NCBI GenBank assembly: GCA_027658995.1
Contig: JAQDQK010000024.1
Location: 1,105-54,876, forward strand
Direction: 5' to 3'
DNA length: 53,772 nt
Origin: Propionibacteriaceae bacterium AM104-82
Lineage (GTDB): Bacteria; Actinomycetota; Actinomycetes; Propionibacteriales; Propionibacteriaceae
The position numbers were made by a program, and so were the translations under genes. The notes under the pieces were generated by a model. It ran no database searches and was not told the DNA's origin. It was given only the letters and a program-made list of their open reading frames with translations. Below are positions 42,174 through 49,653 of the stretch, in pieces; positions within the stretch are counted from its first letter, which is position 1, and each line of letters begins with the position of its first letter.

Positions 42174-42179
42174 TGCGGC

Positions 42180-43448
42180 GTGCCCGGCTCAGTGGCCGAG
42201 GCCCTTTCCATCGTCGTGCTGGTCGGGGTCCTGGCGTTCGCGATCGCGAGGCCCCGCGGCCTCCCCGAGGCGGTTGCCACCGCCCCGGCCGCGCTCACGC
42301 TCTGCCTGCTGGGCGTCGTGGGGTGGTCGACGGCGTGGGAGCACGTCCTCGCGATGGCACCCACCGTCGCCTTCCTGGCCGGCGTGCTGATGCTGAGTTG
42401 GCTGTGCGAGGCGGAGGGCATGTTCGCGGCCGCCGGGCAGTGGATGGCGCGCAAAGCCAGGGGTCGACCCGTGGTGCTGCTCGGCCTGGTGTTCGTCGTC
42501 GCCTCTCTGACGACAGCAGTGCTCAGCCTCGACGCGACCGTCGTGCTGCTGACCCCGGTGATCTTCGTGACGACGTCGAGGGCGGGTGTGCGACCGCGCC
42601 CGCAGGTCTACGCGGCGGCGCATCTGTCGAACTCGGCTTCGCTGTTGCTGCCGGTGTCGAACCTGACGAACCTGCTGGCGCTCGGCGCATCCGGGGTGAG
42701 CTTCCTGACGTTTGCGGGGTTGATGGCGGGACCGTGGCTGGTGGCGATCGCGATCGAGTACGTCGTGTTCCGCTTCTTCTTCGCCTCGGACCTGAGCGTG
42801 CGTGGTGTGCCGCGCGAGGTCGTCGACGAGGCGCGCATGCCGCGCTTCGCGCTGGTCGTGCTGTGCCTGACGCTGGTCGGCTTCGCGGTCAGTTCGCCGC
42901 TGGGCATCGAGCCGTTCTGGGCGGCGTTCGCCGGGGTGGCCGCCATCGCGGTCAAGCGGCTGTTCCGACGCGAGGCCGCGCCCGGTCCGCTCGCGATGGG
43001 CCTCGTCAAGGCCGCCAACCCCTGGTTCCTGCTCTTCGTGCTCGGCCTCGCGGTGGTGGTGCAGGCGGTCGTCGGGCACGGGATGGCAGACGCGCTGCGG
43101 TCGTTCCTGCCGACCGGTTCCGACCTGCCGAGCCTGCTGCTCCTGGTGCTGATCGCCGCGGTGCTTGCGAACCTAGTCAACAACCTGCCCGCGGTGCTGG
43201 TGCTGCTGCCGCTGGTGGCCCACGGAGGTCCGCTTCCGGTGCTGACGGTGCTGATCGGCGTCAACATCGGCCCGAACCTGACCTACGTCGGGTCCCTGGC
43301 GACGCTGCTGTGGCGGCGGATCGTCGCCGACCACGACCACGAGTCCGGGCTGGGCGAGTTCACCCGACTTGGCGCCCTCACCGTGCCGGTCAGCCTGGTG
43401 GCGTGCACCATAGCCTTGTGGGCCGCGGCCCGCGTGATGGGAGTGTGA
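42180..43448 (+). CDS. ArsB/NhaD/SLC13-type membrane transporter
   Basis: 422-residue ion transporter with about eleven hydrophobic helices. Conserved hairpin-like segments are SLTTAVLSLDATVVLLTPV and, in the second half, LANLVNNLPAVLVLLPL and GVNIGPNLTYVGSLATLLW, which closely resemble ArsB/P-protein (CitMHS superfamily) permeases. The substrate may be arsenite, a dicarboxylate or sodium/proton; no ars genes are nearby, so arsenite is unsupported by context. The start is GTG at 42180 seven bases from a TAGCCT box. The next gene begins three bases after its stop. Confidence 0.82.
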   Translation: MPGSVAEALSIVVLVGVLAFAIARPRGLPEAVATAPAALTLCLLGVVGWSTAWEHVLAMAPTVAFLAGVLMLSWLCEAEGMFAAAGQWMARKARGRPVVLLGLVFVVASLTTAVLSLDATVVLLTPVIFVTTSRAGVRPRPQVYAAAHLSNSASLLLPVSNLTNLLALGASGVSFLTFAGLMAGPWLVAIAIEYVVFRFFFASDLSVRGVPREVVDEARMPRFALVVLCLTLVGFAVSSPLGIEPFWAAFAGVAAIAVKRLFRREAAPGPLAMGLVKAANPWFLLFVLGLAVVVQAVVGHGMADALRSFLPTGSDLPSLLLLVLIAAVLANLVNNLPAVLVLLPLVAHGGPLPVLTVLIGVNIGPNLTYVGSLATLLWRRIVADHDHESGLGEFTRLGALTVPVSLVACTIALWAAARVMGV

Positions 43449-43450
43449 CG

Positions 43451-43918
43451 ATGAAGGTCCTTGTCTGGGTGGAGCCGGCGACGTGGCCGGCAGTGATCGA
43501 CGCGGCGAGGGCGCTCAGCCACGAACAGATCACGCTCATCGCCGTCGACGATCCGGGCGAACATCCCCTGCCCGAACTGTTCGGACGGGGAAGGGGCGCG
43601 GGCTCGGAGGTCGCGTCGATCGCGGCGGCGGAGGCAGAGGCTCTCCTCGCGCAGGCTTCGGAGGCCCTCGGCGTCGACTGTGCGACCCGGGTGCTGCACG
43701 GCAGGACGGAGCGGGTCGTCACCGAGGCGGCCGAGGACGTCGGACTGCTGGTGCTGGCCCGCGACGGCGACCGGTCCCGACTTGGGCCGCACAGCCTCGG
43801 CAGGCACACGCGCTTCGTGATCGACCACGCGCCCTGCCGGGTGCTGCTGATCTGGCCGGAGAACCCTCCGGCGCTGGCGACGATGCCCGCGCCGCCCGCA
43901 CACGACCGACCGCACTGA
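43451..43918 (+). CDS. Universal stress protein (UspA family)
   Basis: 155-residue nucleotide-binding alpha/beta protein. The C-terminal ATP-type signature is seen as VLARDGDRSRLGPHSLGRHTRFVIDHAPCRVLLI. GGAG seven bases before the ATG at 43451 supports this start over a GTG at 43445 that overlaps the transporter stop. It forms a transcription unit with the transporter; UspA proteins are often paired with transporters as regulators. The 190-base gap downstream (43919-44108) to the convergent SorC gene holds nothing I can name. Confidence 0.85.
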   Translation: MKVLVWVEPATWPAVIDAARALSHEQITLIAVDDPGEHPLPELFGRGRGAGSEVASIAAAEAEALLAQASEALGVDCATRVLHGRTERVVTEAAEDVGLLVLARDGDRSRLGPHSLGRHTRFVIDHAPCRVLLIWPENPPALATMPAPPAHDRPH

Positions 43919-44108
43919 GGACCGCACAGGATCGGTCTCGCCGAGTTGGCCGGTGCGGCTGGCTGCGGGCGGCGGTGCCGGGTGGGGCACACAGAGGCCA
44001 GCGGTCGGCGGCACCGTCCGGAACAGACAGGCAATCGGCCACGCTGGTCGGCCACCGCGACCCCGCCCCCGCCGAGGGTTGGGCGCAGGTGCGGGATCGG
44101 CCTCGCCG

Positions 44109-45050
44109 TCAGCCGCGCTCGAGCAGCGCGGTGGCCGTCGGTTCGTCGGTGACGAGCGCGTCGATGAGGTGACCGGCGATCGCGCCGCGGATCGCGTCGA
44201 CCTTCTCGACGCCTCCCGCCACGCCGACGACGTTGCTGAGCTTGCGCAGTTCGTCGAGACCCAGCCCGATGCGTCGGCGCGACCAACTCGTCTCGACGAC
44301 GCGGCCCTCGAGGTCGTACCACTCCCCCAACATGTCGCCCACGGCCCCGCGCGCCGCGAACTCGGCGACCTCGTCGTCGGTCGTGACGCCGAACGTCACG
44401 GCGGAGCCTCCCGCGGTCGCCGCGCCCATGCCGGTGAGGGTGACGACGGCGGAGCGGGCGAGGTCGAGCACGTCGCGCACCGCGTCCTCGCCCCTGATCG
44501 CTTCCGCGACGGACTCGCTGGAGACCAGCAGGGGCGCGGGCAGCGTCCGAAGCCGCTGCAGCACGTGCGGGCTGCGCGTCAGGACCTCGTCGATGGCGCT
44601 GAGTTCACCCGCGGTCGCGACGAACTGAACCCCGTCGAGGGACTCCTCGGACAGCATCGACAGCGACCTGGCGACCGAGTCGCCCCAACTGACCCCGACC
44701 ACCGCCCCGGGATGCAGGTGACGGCGCACAAACGCGGCCAGCGCCGCAGCGACCCGCTCATTGGTGCGTTCACGCGAGAGGCGACCCTGCGCGGTGGGCA
44801 CCACGACGGCGTCGCGGAGCCCGAAGCGTTCCCGCAGCCGGGTGGCCAGTTGCATCGCGGAGAGGTACTGCGCGTCCAACTCGATCCGGACGATGCCCTG
44901 CGAGCGGGCGGCCTCGAGGAGGCGTCCGACGGTCTGGCGCGACACGAACAGCCGGGTCGCGATCTGGGCCTGCGTCAGGCCGTCCTCGTAGTACAGCCAG
45001 GCGGCGCGGACGACGAGGTCGATGTCGTTCGGGGCCGGGTTGAGCACCAT
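44109..45050 (-). CDS. SorC/DeoR-type (sugar-binding) transcriptional regulator
   Basis: 313-residue regulator. The N-terminal helix-turn-helix is LVVRAAWLYYEDGLTQAQIATRLFVSRQTVGRLL (residues ~12-45) followed by the SorC effector domain with GVSWGDSVARSL, AGGVEKVDAIRGAIAG and LIDALVTDEPTATALL. AGGAGG nine bases before the ATG supports the start. It is divergent from the alcohol dehydrogenase at 45170, which is the likely target, and a 14-bp near-palindrome lies between them. The effector is probably a phosphorylated sugar or polyol, by family knowledge. Confidence 0.9.
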   Translation of the reverse strand: MVLNPAPNDIDLVVRAAWLYYEDGLTQAQIATRLFVSRQTVGRLLEAARSQGIVRIELDAQYLSAMQLATRLRERFGLRDAVVVPTAQGRLSRERTNERVAAALAAFVRRHLHPGAVVGVSWGDSVARSLSMLSEESLDGVQFVATAGELSAIDEVLTRSPHVLQRLRTLPAPLLVSSESVAEAIRGEDAVRDVLDLARSAVVTLTGMGAATAGGSAVTFGVTTDDEVAEFAARGAVGDMLGEWYDLEGRVVETSWSRRRIGLGLDELRKLSNVVGVAGGVEKVDAIRGAIAGHLIDALVTDEPTATALLERG

Positions 45051-45080
45051 CGGGGAGTCCTCCTCTGCACGGTCGTGTCG

Positions 45081-45094
45081 TGAGCATATGCCCA
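45081..45094. promoter_or_regulatory. Candidate SorC operator
   Basis: TGAGCATATGCCCA, a 14-bp palindrome with six of seven base pairs matching, in the 119-base gap between the divergent SorC and dehydrogenase genes. A TAGATT box at 45134-45139 could be the -10 of the dehydrogenase, placing the site about 50 bases upstream of transcription. Confidence 0.5.
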
Positions 45095-45169
45095 GTTGTC
45101 ATCCGGAGCCTGTCCGGGCGGCGGGCCGACGCCTAGATTGGTGTCAAAGCAACGACAGAGAGGCCTGCA

Positions 45170-46780
45170 GTGAGCCAGATTCCTGCCCAGCAGCACGCGA
45201 TCCAGATCGTCGGCGTCGACGAGATCGTGGTCAACGACTCCAAGCCCGTGGACGAGGTGGGGCCGCATCAGATGCTGCTCCAGGTCGAGGCCTGTGGCAT
45301 CTGCTTCAGCGACACCAAACTCCTCCACGCGTTCGACTCGCACCCCCGCAAGGCCGAGGTCGTCGAGGGCATCTCCGCCGAGGCGCTCGCCGAGATCCCC
45401 GGCTACAAGCCCGGCCCGCTTCCCACCGTCCCCGGCCACGAGCCCGTCGGACGGATCGTGAAGGTCGGCGACCAGGTCACGCACTTCAAGGAGGGCGACC
45501 GCGTCCTCGTGCAGGCCGACTGGAAGCACCTGCGCACCCCCAAGTCGAACGGCGCGTTCGGCTACAACTTCGAGGGCGCGCTCCAGGAGTACGTCGTCAT
45601 CGATGAGCGCTGCGTCATCTCGCCCTCCGGCGAGGAATTCCTGATCCACGTCACCGACGGCCCCTCCGCCGCGGCCGTCGGCCTGATCGAGCCGTGGGCC
45701 ACCGTCGAGGGCTCCTACGCCTGGGCCGAGCGCAACCATGTGCTCGACGACGGCAACCTGCTGGTTGTCTCCGACGGCGAGACGCCCGGCCTGAAGGACC
45801 TGACGGCCGAGCACGTCCCCGGCGAGATCGTCACGATCGCCCCCGCCGACGTCGACGCACTGGTCGGGCAGAGCTTCGACGACATCGTCTACTACGGCGC
45901 CGACGCCGAGGTCATCGAGAAGCTCGCCGCGCTGCTCGGCACCCGCTCCGTGATGTGCGTCGTGCTCGGCGGAGCGACGATCGACCGGAAGGTCGCGCTC
46001 GACATCGGCCGCGTGCACTACGACTTCATCCGCTTCGTCGGCACCACCGGCGACGACCCCGCCGAGGGTTACGCCTGGATCCCCGCCAACGGCGACCTGC
46101 GCGAGGGCGACAACATCGTCATCATGGGCGCCGCCGGGCCGATGGGCCTGATGCACACCATGCGGGCCGTCACCTCCGGCGTCCCCGGCATCAGCGTCAC
46201 GGGCACCGACCTGAACGACGACCGCCTCGAGCACCTCGCCGCGACGGTCGACCCGGTCGCCGAGGAGCGGGGCGTCCCCGTCACCTACATCAACACCGGC
46301 ACCACGGCGCTTGAGCCCGGCTACACGCACATCTCGTGCATGGTCCCGGTGCCCGGGGTCGTGTCGCAGGCGGTCGACCTGGCCGGCGACGGCGCGATCC
46401 TCAACGCGTTCGCCGGCATCCCCGCAGGCACCCTCGGCGAGTTCGACCTGCAGGGCATCATCGAGCGCCGCGTCTTCATGCTCGGCACCTCCGGCTCCGA
46501 CGTGTCGGACATGCGCACGGTGCTGCGCAAGATCGAGGAGGGGATCATCGACACCCACATCTCCCTCGACGCCGTCACCGGCATGGCCGGCTTCCGCGAC
46601 GCGATCGATTCGGTGATCAACCGCACCTCCGGCGGCAAGATCATGGTCTACCCGATGCTGCACGACCTGCCGCTCACCCGCCTGGTCGACATGGGCGAGA
46701 AGCTTCCCCACGTCGCCGCCAAGCTGAACGACGGCATCTGGACCAAGGAGGCCGAGGAGGCCCTGCTCGCGGGCGAGTGA
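45170..46780 (+). CDS. Zinc-type alcohol/polyol dehydrogenase, extended form
   Basis: 536-residue medium-chain dehydrogenase-like protein, about 130-190 residues longer than ordinary family members. The catalytic-zinc segments are EACGICFSDTKL and PGHEPVGRIVKVGD; the structural-zinc cysteines are absent. The nucleotide site IVIMGAAGPMGLMHTMRA comes late, because residues ~205-310 form an extra region (SDGETPGLKDLTAEHVPGE and on) typical of sorbose-1-phosphate-reductase-like proteins. AGAGAGG six bases before the GTG at 45170 supports the start. Its divergent SorC regulator suggests polyol- or ketose-phosphate oxidation-reduction; the exact substrate is unknown. Confidence 0.83.
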   Translation: MSQIPAQQHAIQIVGVDEIVVNDSKPVDEVGPHQMLLQVEACGICFSDTKLLHAFDSHPRKAEVVEGISAEALAEIPGYKPGPLPTVPGHEPVGRIVKVGDQVTHFKEGDRVLVQADWKHLRTPKSNGAFGYNFEGALQEYVVIDERCVISPSGEEFLIHVTDGPSAAAVGLIEPWATVEGSYAWAERNHVLDDGNLLVVSDGETPGLKDLTAEHVPGEIVTIAPADVDALVGQSFDDIVYYGADAEVIEKLAALLGTRSVMCVVLGGATIDRKVALDIGRVHYDFIRFVGTTGDDPAEGYAWIPANGDLREGDNIVIMGAAGPMGLMHTMRAVTSGVPGISVTGTDLNDDRLEHLAATVDPVAEERGVPVTYINTGTTALEPGYTHISCMVPVPGVVSQAVDLAGDGAILNAFAGIPAGTLGEFDLQGIIERRVFMLGTSGSDVSDMRTVLRKIEEGIIDTHISLDAVTGMAGFRDAIDSVINRTSGGKIMVYPMLHDLPLTRLVDMGEKLPHVAAKLNDGIWTKEAEEALLAGE

Positions 46781-46793
46781 CCTCAGCCGAACC

Positions 46794-46831
46794 AACGGCG
46801 GCCGGGCGGCATTCTTCGCCCGGCCGTCGTT
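46794..46831. terminator. Bidirectional terminator hairpin
   Basis: AACGGCGGCCGGGCG at 46794-46808 pairs with CGCCCGGCCGTCGTT at 46817-46831 over 15 positions with a single G-T pair and an 8-base loop. It begins 14 bases after the dehydrogenase stop and six bases before the end of the convergent CPBP gene; AA/TT ends give a weak T-tract both ways. Confidence 0.75.
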
Positions 46832-46836
46832 CGCGT

Positions 46837-47643
46837 TCACGCCCGGGGGCGGCGCCTTGAGACGAGCCACGCCGCGGCCAACAGGAGCACGAACTCGACG
46901 GCGCTCAGGCCCAGCAGGCCTGCGCCGGTCAGCCCGTCAGGCGCGGCGAGCAGGTTGATGCTGGACAGAGGGAGGGCGTGCCCGAACACCGCGGGCCACA
47001 CGCTGCCGAACCGGACCACCAGCGCGCTGAGGAACATGCCGAGCGCGAACAGCCCGACCGTGCTGGCGAGTCCCTGCTGCCAGGGCAGTTGTCCCTGAAG
47101 CACGAGGACCCCGTGCACAGGTATGTGGAACGCCACCCAGACGGCGGAGACCATTGCGCTGGCGCGCCAGAACCCGTGGGTCGCCAGCAACCGCTGCAGG
47201 AAGCCTCGCCAGCCGACCTCCTCGCCGAAGGTGCTGAGCGTGATCACCAGCAGCGTGACAAGCAGGGAAGGCGCGGCCCCGAGGAGCACCTACCCGTCCT
47301 GGAACGGCGCGAGGCCGAGAAGCGAGCCGACGAGCGCCGCGACCACGTGGACGGCGAGCAGGCCGAACACGCCGACCCCGACGCCGGCGAAGAAGCGGCG
47401 TGCCCCGCCGGGGCGGAGCGACCACCAGCGGGAGACTCCCCCGTCAAGCGGCACGAGTCGCATCACCAACAGCGAGACGAGCGCCGGGATCCACCGTCCG
47501 AGGATCACCACCCACGCGGGTAGCTGGATCCCGAGGGCGAGGAAGGCCAGGGACACGACGGTGATCGCGCCGAGGACGATCAGGACGTAGAGACGCGCGG
47601 CTCTCGGATAATTTGTACGCTGCACAATTAGAGAGGCTAGCAT
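46837..47643 (-). pseudogene. CPBP-family intramembrane metalloprotease split by an amber codon
   Basis: Reading from the ATG at 47643 the frame codes membrane helices (YVLIVLGAITVVSLAFLAL and others). It meets TAG at codon 118 (47290-47292) and continues in the same frame to 46837. The second half starts VLLGAAPSLLVTLL and holds the catalytic motifs GEEVGWRGFLQ and WVAFHIPVH, followed by VFGHALPLSS. The family (CaaX-protease/bacteriocin-processing, PF02517 type) needs both halves for the normal eight-helix protein. The codon after TAG is GTG, so the second half (150 residues) could in principle restart. Probably a nonsense mutation or a sequence error. Confidence 0.8.
47612..47643 (+). promoter_or_regulatory. 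Candidate tetR promoter and operator
   Basis: TTGTACGCTGCACAA at 47613-47627 is a palindrome with TTGT/ACAA arms that doubles as a -35-like TTGTAC. TAGCAT at 47638-47643 is a -10-like box ending seven bases before the GTG of the TetR gene, so its mRNA would start at the start codon. The site also overlaps the first codons of the divergent CPBP gene. Confidence 0.45.
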
Positions 47644-47649
47644 TGTGAT

Positions 47650-48279
47650 GTGGCAACGAAGAAGCGCGGACCGCGCGGTGACATTTCGACCAACCTGCTG
47701 CTCGACGCGGCAGAGGCCGTGCTTTCGACGTCGGGTCGGGTCAGCCTGAGCCTCCGGTCGATCGGCAGGCAGGCCGGGGTCGCACCCAACGCGATCTACA
47801 CCTATTTCGCCGACCTCGACGACCTGACGATGGCGCTGGCCGACCGCTTCCTGACCACGCTCGACCTCACCCTCCTCGAAGACGACCCGCCCGAGCAGGC
47901 GCTGCGCGCCTTCGTGACGGCGACGCTGACGAGGTTCGAGTCCGCCCCAGAGCACGTCGCACTGCTCGCCTCCAGCAGGATCGCCGGATCAGGCGCGATG
48001 GGCCTGAACGAGGCGCTGCTCCGGTTCTTCGGGCGCGCCGGACTGGACGAGGACGACGCAGTGGCCGCGACCGAGTTCGTCACGGAATGGGTGCACGGCA
48101 CGGCGGCCCTTTCGTCATCCGAGGAACCCACTCCGGCGTTCGTCCGGACCCTGTCCCGGCTCGACCCGACCGCCTGGCCCCTCACGGCGTCGATGCTCTC
48201 GCGCCCGAGCCCCGGCCGAAGCGTCGACCTGCTGCTGCGCGCCGTCCTCCCCCCGGCTCGAGAACCCCTGCCGGACTAA
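47650..48279 (+). CDS. TetR-family transcriptional regulator
   Basis: 209 residues. The N-terminal DNA-binding domain is clear: LLDAAEAVLSTSGRVSLSLRSIGRQAGVAPNAIYTYFADLDDL, with the recognition helix in APNAIYTYF. The C-terminal ligand domain is family-typical but not specific. The start is GTG at 47650, only six bases from the ATG of the divergent CPBP gene, so the regulator probably controls that gene or itself through the TTGT/ACAA palindrome. A family A repeat begins four bases after its stop. Confidence 0.9.
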   Translation: MATKKRGPRGDISTNLLLDAAEAVLSTSGRVSLSLRSIGRQAGVAPNAIYTYFADLDDLTMALADRFLTTLDLTLLEDDPPEQALRAFVTATLTRFESAPEHVALLASSRIAGSGAMGLNEALLRFFGRAGLDEDDAVAATEFVTEWVHGTAALSSSEEPTPAFVRTLSRLDPTAWPLTASMLSRPSPGRSVDLLLRAVLPPAREPLPD

Positions 48280-48283
48280 GGAC

Positions 48284-48363
48284 TTGAGCATGTTTGGTTG
48301 CTCGTTGCCCGAACGGTCGCATTTGATCGTGCCAATCGGCAACGAGTCACCAAACATGCTCAA
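48284..48363. repeat. Long palindromic repeat, family A copy 3
   Basis: 80 bp with arms TTGAGCATGTTTGGTTGCTC and GAGTCACCAAACATGCTCAA around a 34-bp centre. It lies between the convergent TetR and S4 genes, starting four bases after the TetR stop, so it could serve as a bidirectional terminator. The centre contains GTGCCAATCGGCA, which also occurs in the family B element at 49445-49530. Confidence 0.85.
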
Positions 48364-48414
48364 CGCGACCCCGTGGCGCCAGCACCGGTGGAACGCACCC
48401 GTCCCGCGGAGCGG

Positions 48415-48780
48415 TCAGTGACCGCGCAACTTGTCGATCGCGCGGCGTTCCCGCTTCGTCGGGCGCCCCGCTCCCCGGTCGCGGACCGCGACGCGTCCCA
48501 CCATCTCGGGGATCGGCGCCGGCTTCTCGGGGGTCCGGTCGATGTAGGCGGCCTGCGCGAGCGGGGCGCTGACCCGCTTCTCAAGGCTGGGGTCGAGGAC
48601 CTCGATCAGCTTCTCGTCCTGCTCCTTGCGGACGCGCACCTTCTGGCCGGCGACGACGGGCTGGGCCGCCTTGGCGAGGTTGTCGTTGACGCGGACGTGC
48701 CCGCCGCGCACCGCGGCGGTGGCCATCGAGCGGGTCTTGTACATCCGCACGGCCCAGAGCCAGGAATCGAGTCGCGCCAT
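48415..48780 (-). CDS. S4-domain RNA-binding protein (HSP15 type)
   Basis: 121-residue basic protein. The S4 domain covers about residues 2-65: RLDSWLWAVRMYKTRSMATAAVRGGHVRVND, then VRVRKEQDEKLIEVL. The C-terminus is rich in Arg and Lys (GAGRPTKRERRAIDKLR). Relatives (HslR/Hsp15) bind ribosomal RNA on stalled large subunits after heat shock. The ATG at 48780 lies seven bases from a TAAGCT box, suggesting a leaderless transcript, back to back with the divergent DinB gene. Confidence 0.88.
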   Translation of the reverse strand: MARLDSWLWAVRMYKTRSMATAAVRGGHVRVNDNLAKAAQPVVAGQKVRVRKEQDEKLIEVLDPSLEKRVSAPLAQAAYIDRTPEKPAPIPEMVGRVAVRDRGAGRPTKRERRAIDKLRGH

Positions 48781-48815
48781 TGGCCCAGCTTAGGCGAGGG
48801 GTTAGCGTTGGGCGC

Positions 48816-49304
48816 GTGGCACACCACGGCGAACACCTCACCACCGCATCGCTGCGCGAGCAGATGGAGTCGCTCCTCGACCAGCACCGCGCGATGCTCA
48901 CCGCCTCGCTGGCCGGACTCACCGAGGAGGAGGCGCGCCGGAGCCTCGTGCCGTCCTTGACGACGCTGCTCGGGCTGGTCAAGCACGCGACGTTCGTGGA
49001 GAAGGTCTGGTTCGACGAGGCGGTCACCGGCCGCAGCCGCGCCGAGATCGGCATCCCCGTCACCGTCGACGAGTCCTTCACGTTGACGCCCGGCGACACG
49101 ATCGCGTCGATCACCGCAGCACACCTCGACGCGTGCGCGGCCTCCCGCGCCGCCGTCGCCCACCTCGGCCTCGACGACCACGTCTCCGGCAACCGACGCG
49201 GCCCGCTGCCGCTGAGCTGGATCTACCTGCACGTCCTTCGCGAGTTGGCCCAGCACTGCGGCCACGCCGACATCCTCCGCGAGCAGGTGCTCGCCTCGCG
49301 CTGA
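48816..49304 (+). CDS. DinB/DUF664-type protein
   Basis: 162-residue four-helix protein of the DinB superfamily (DUF664-like): LREQMESLLDQHRAMLTASLAGLTEEEARRSL at the start, LLGLVKHATFVEKVWF carrying the first candidate metal His, and LSWIYLHVLRELAQHCGHADILREQ carrying the others. The GTG at 48816 is chosen because a TAGCGT -10 box ends eight bases before it. The last codons and the TGA fall inside one of the direct repeats at 49296, so the repeat supplies the C-terminus. Likely a mycothiol-dependent or metal-dependent transferase; function unproven. Confidence 0.8.
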   Translation: MAHHGEHLTTASLREQMESLLDQHRAMLTASLAGLTEEEARRSLVPSLTTLLGLVKHATFVEKVWFDEAVTGRSRAEIGIPVTVDESFTLTPGDTIASITAAHLDACAASRAAVAHLGLDDHVSGNRRGPLPLSWIYLHVLRELAQHCGHADILREQVLASR

Positions 49305-49530
49305 GCGCTGGTCCGGCGTTGAGCAGCATTCCGTGTTCGACGCCCGCAGCCTGCACGTCGAACGTCTCGCCCAACACCGCGCCGTCGGGGCCGGGGAAGG
49401 CCCCGCGCTCCAGCCCCGGCCACGTCGCGCTGAGCGCGGGTCCGGCGTTGAGCAGCATTCGGCGTTCGATGCCCGTGGCGCACACGTTGAACGTGCCAAT
49501 CGGCACCCACTTGCGACTACTGCTCAACGC
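49296..49530. repeat. Family B repeats: 70-bp direct repeat and palindromic element
   Basis: TCGCGCTGAGCG, GTCCGGCGTTGAGCAGCATTC and the following GTTCGA...CGTTGAACGT-like bases occur at 49296-49365 and again at 49425-49494 (offset 129). The second copy continues to CTGCTCAACGC at 49520-49530, making an 86-bp palindromic element (49445-49530) like that at 13520-13606. The first copy lacks the right end. It fills most of the gap before the SDR gene. Confidence 0.7.
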
Positions 49531-49653
49531 CTGAGCGCCCACCGCGCAACCGGCACCACAGACAGCCGACGGCGACTGCGGGCTCGCCGACCCGCGTCGC
49601 ACCGTTCGACGGTGACCGGTAGCGTGACGACAACGTCTACCGGAGGGAGCGCC

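Noticed and set aside
47290..47292. Amber codon as a pyrrolysine or programmed readthrough site
   Set aside because: Pyrrolysine systems are not expected in such actinobacteria, the site is not in a methyltransferase, and no supporting hairpin is obvious.
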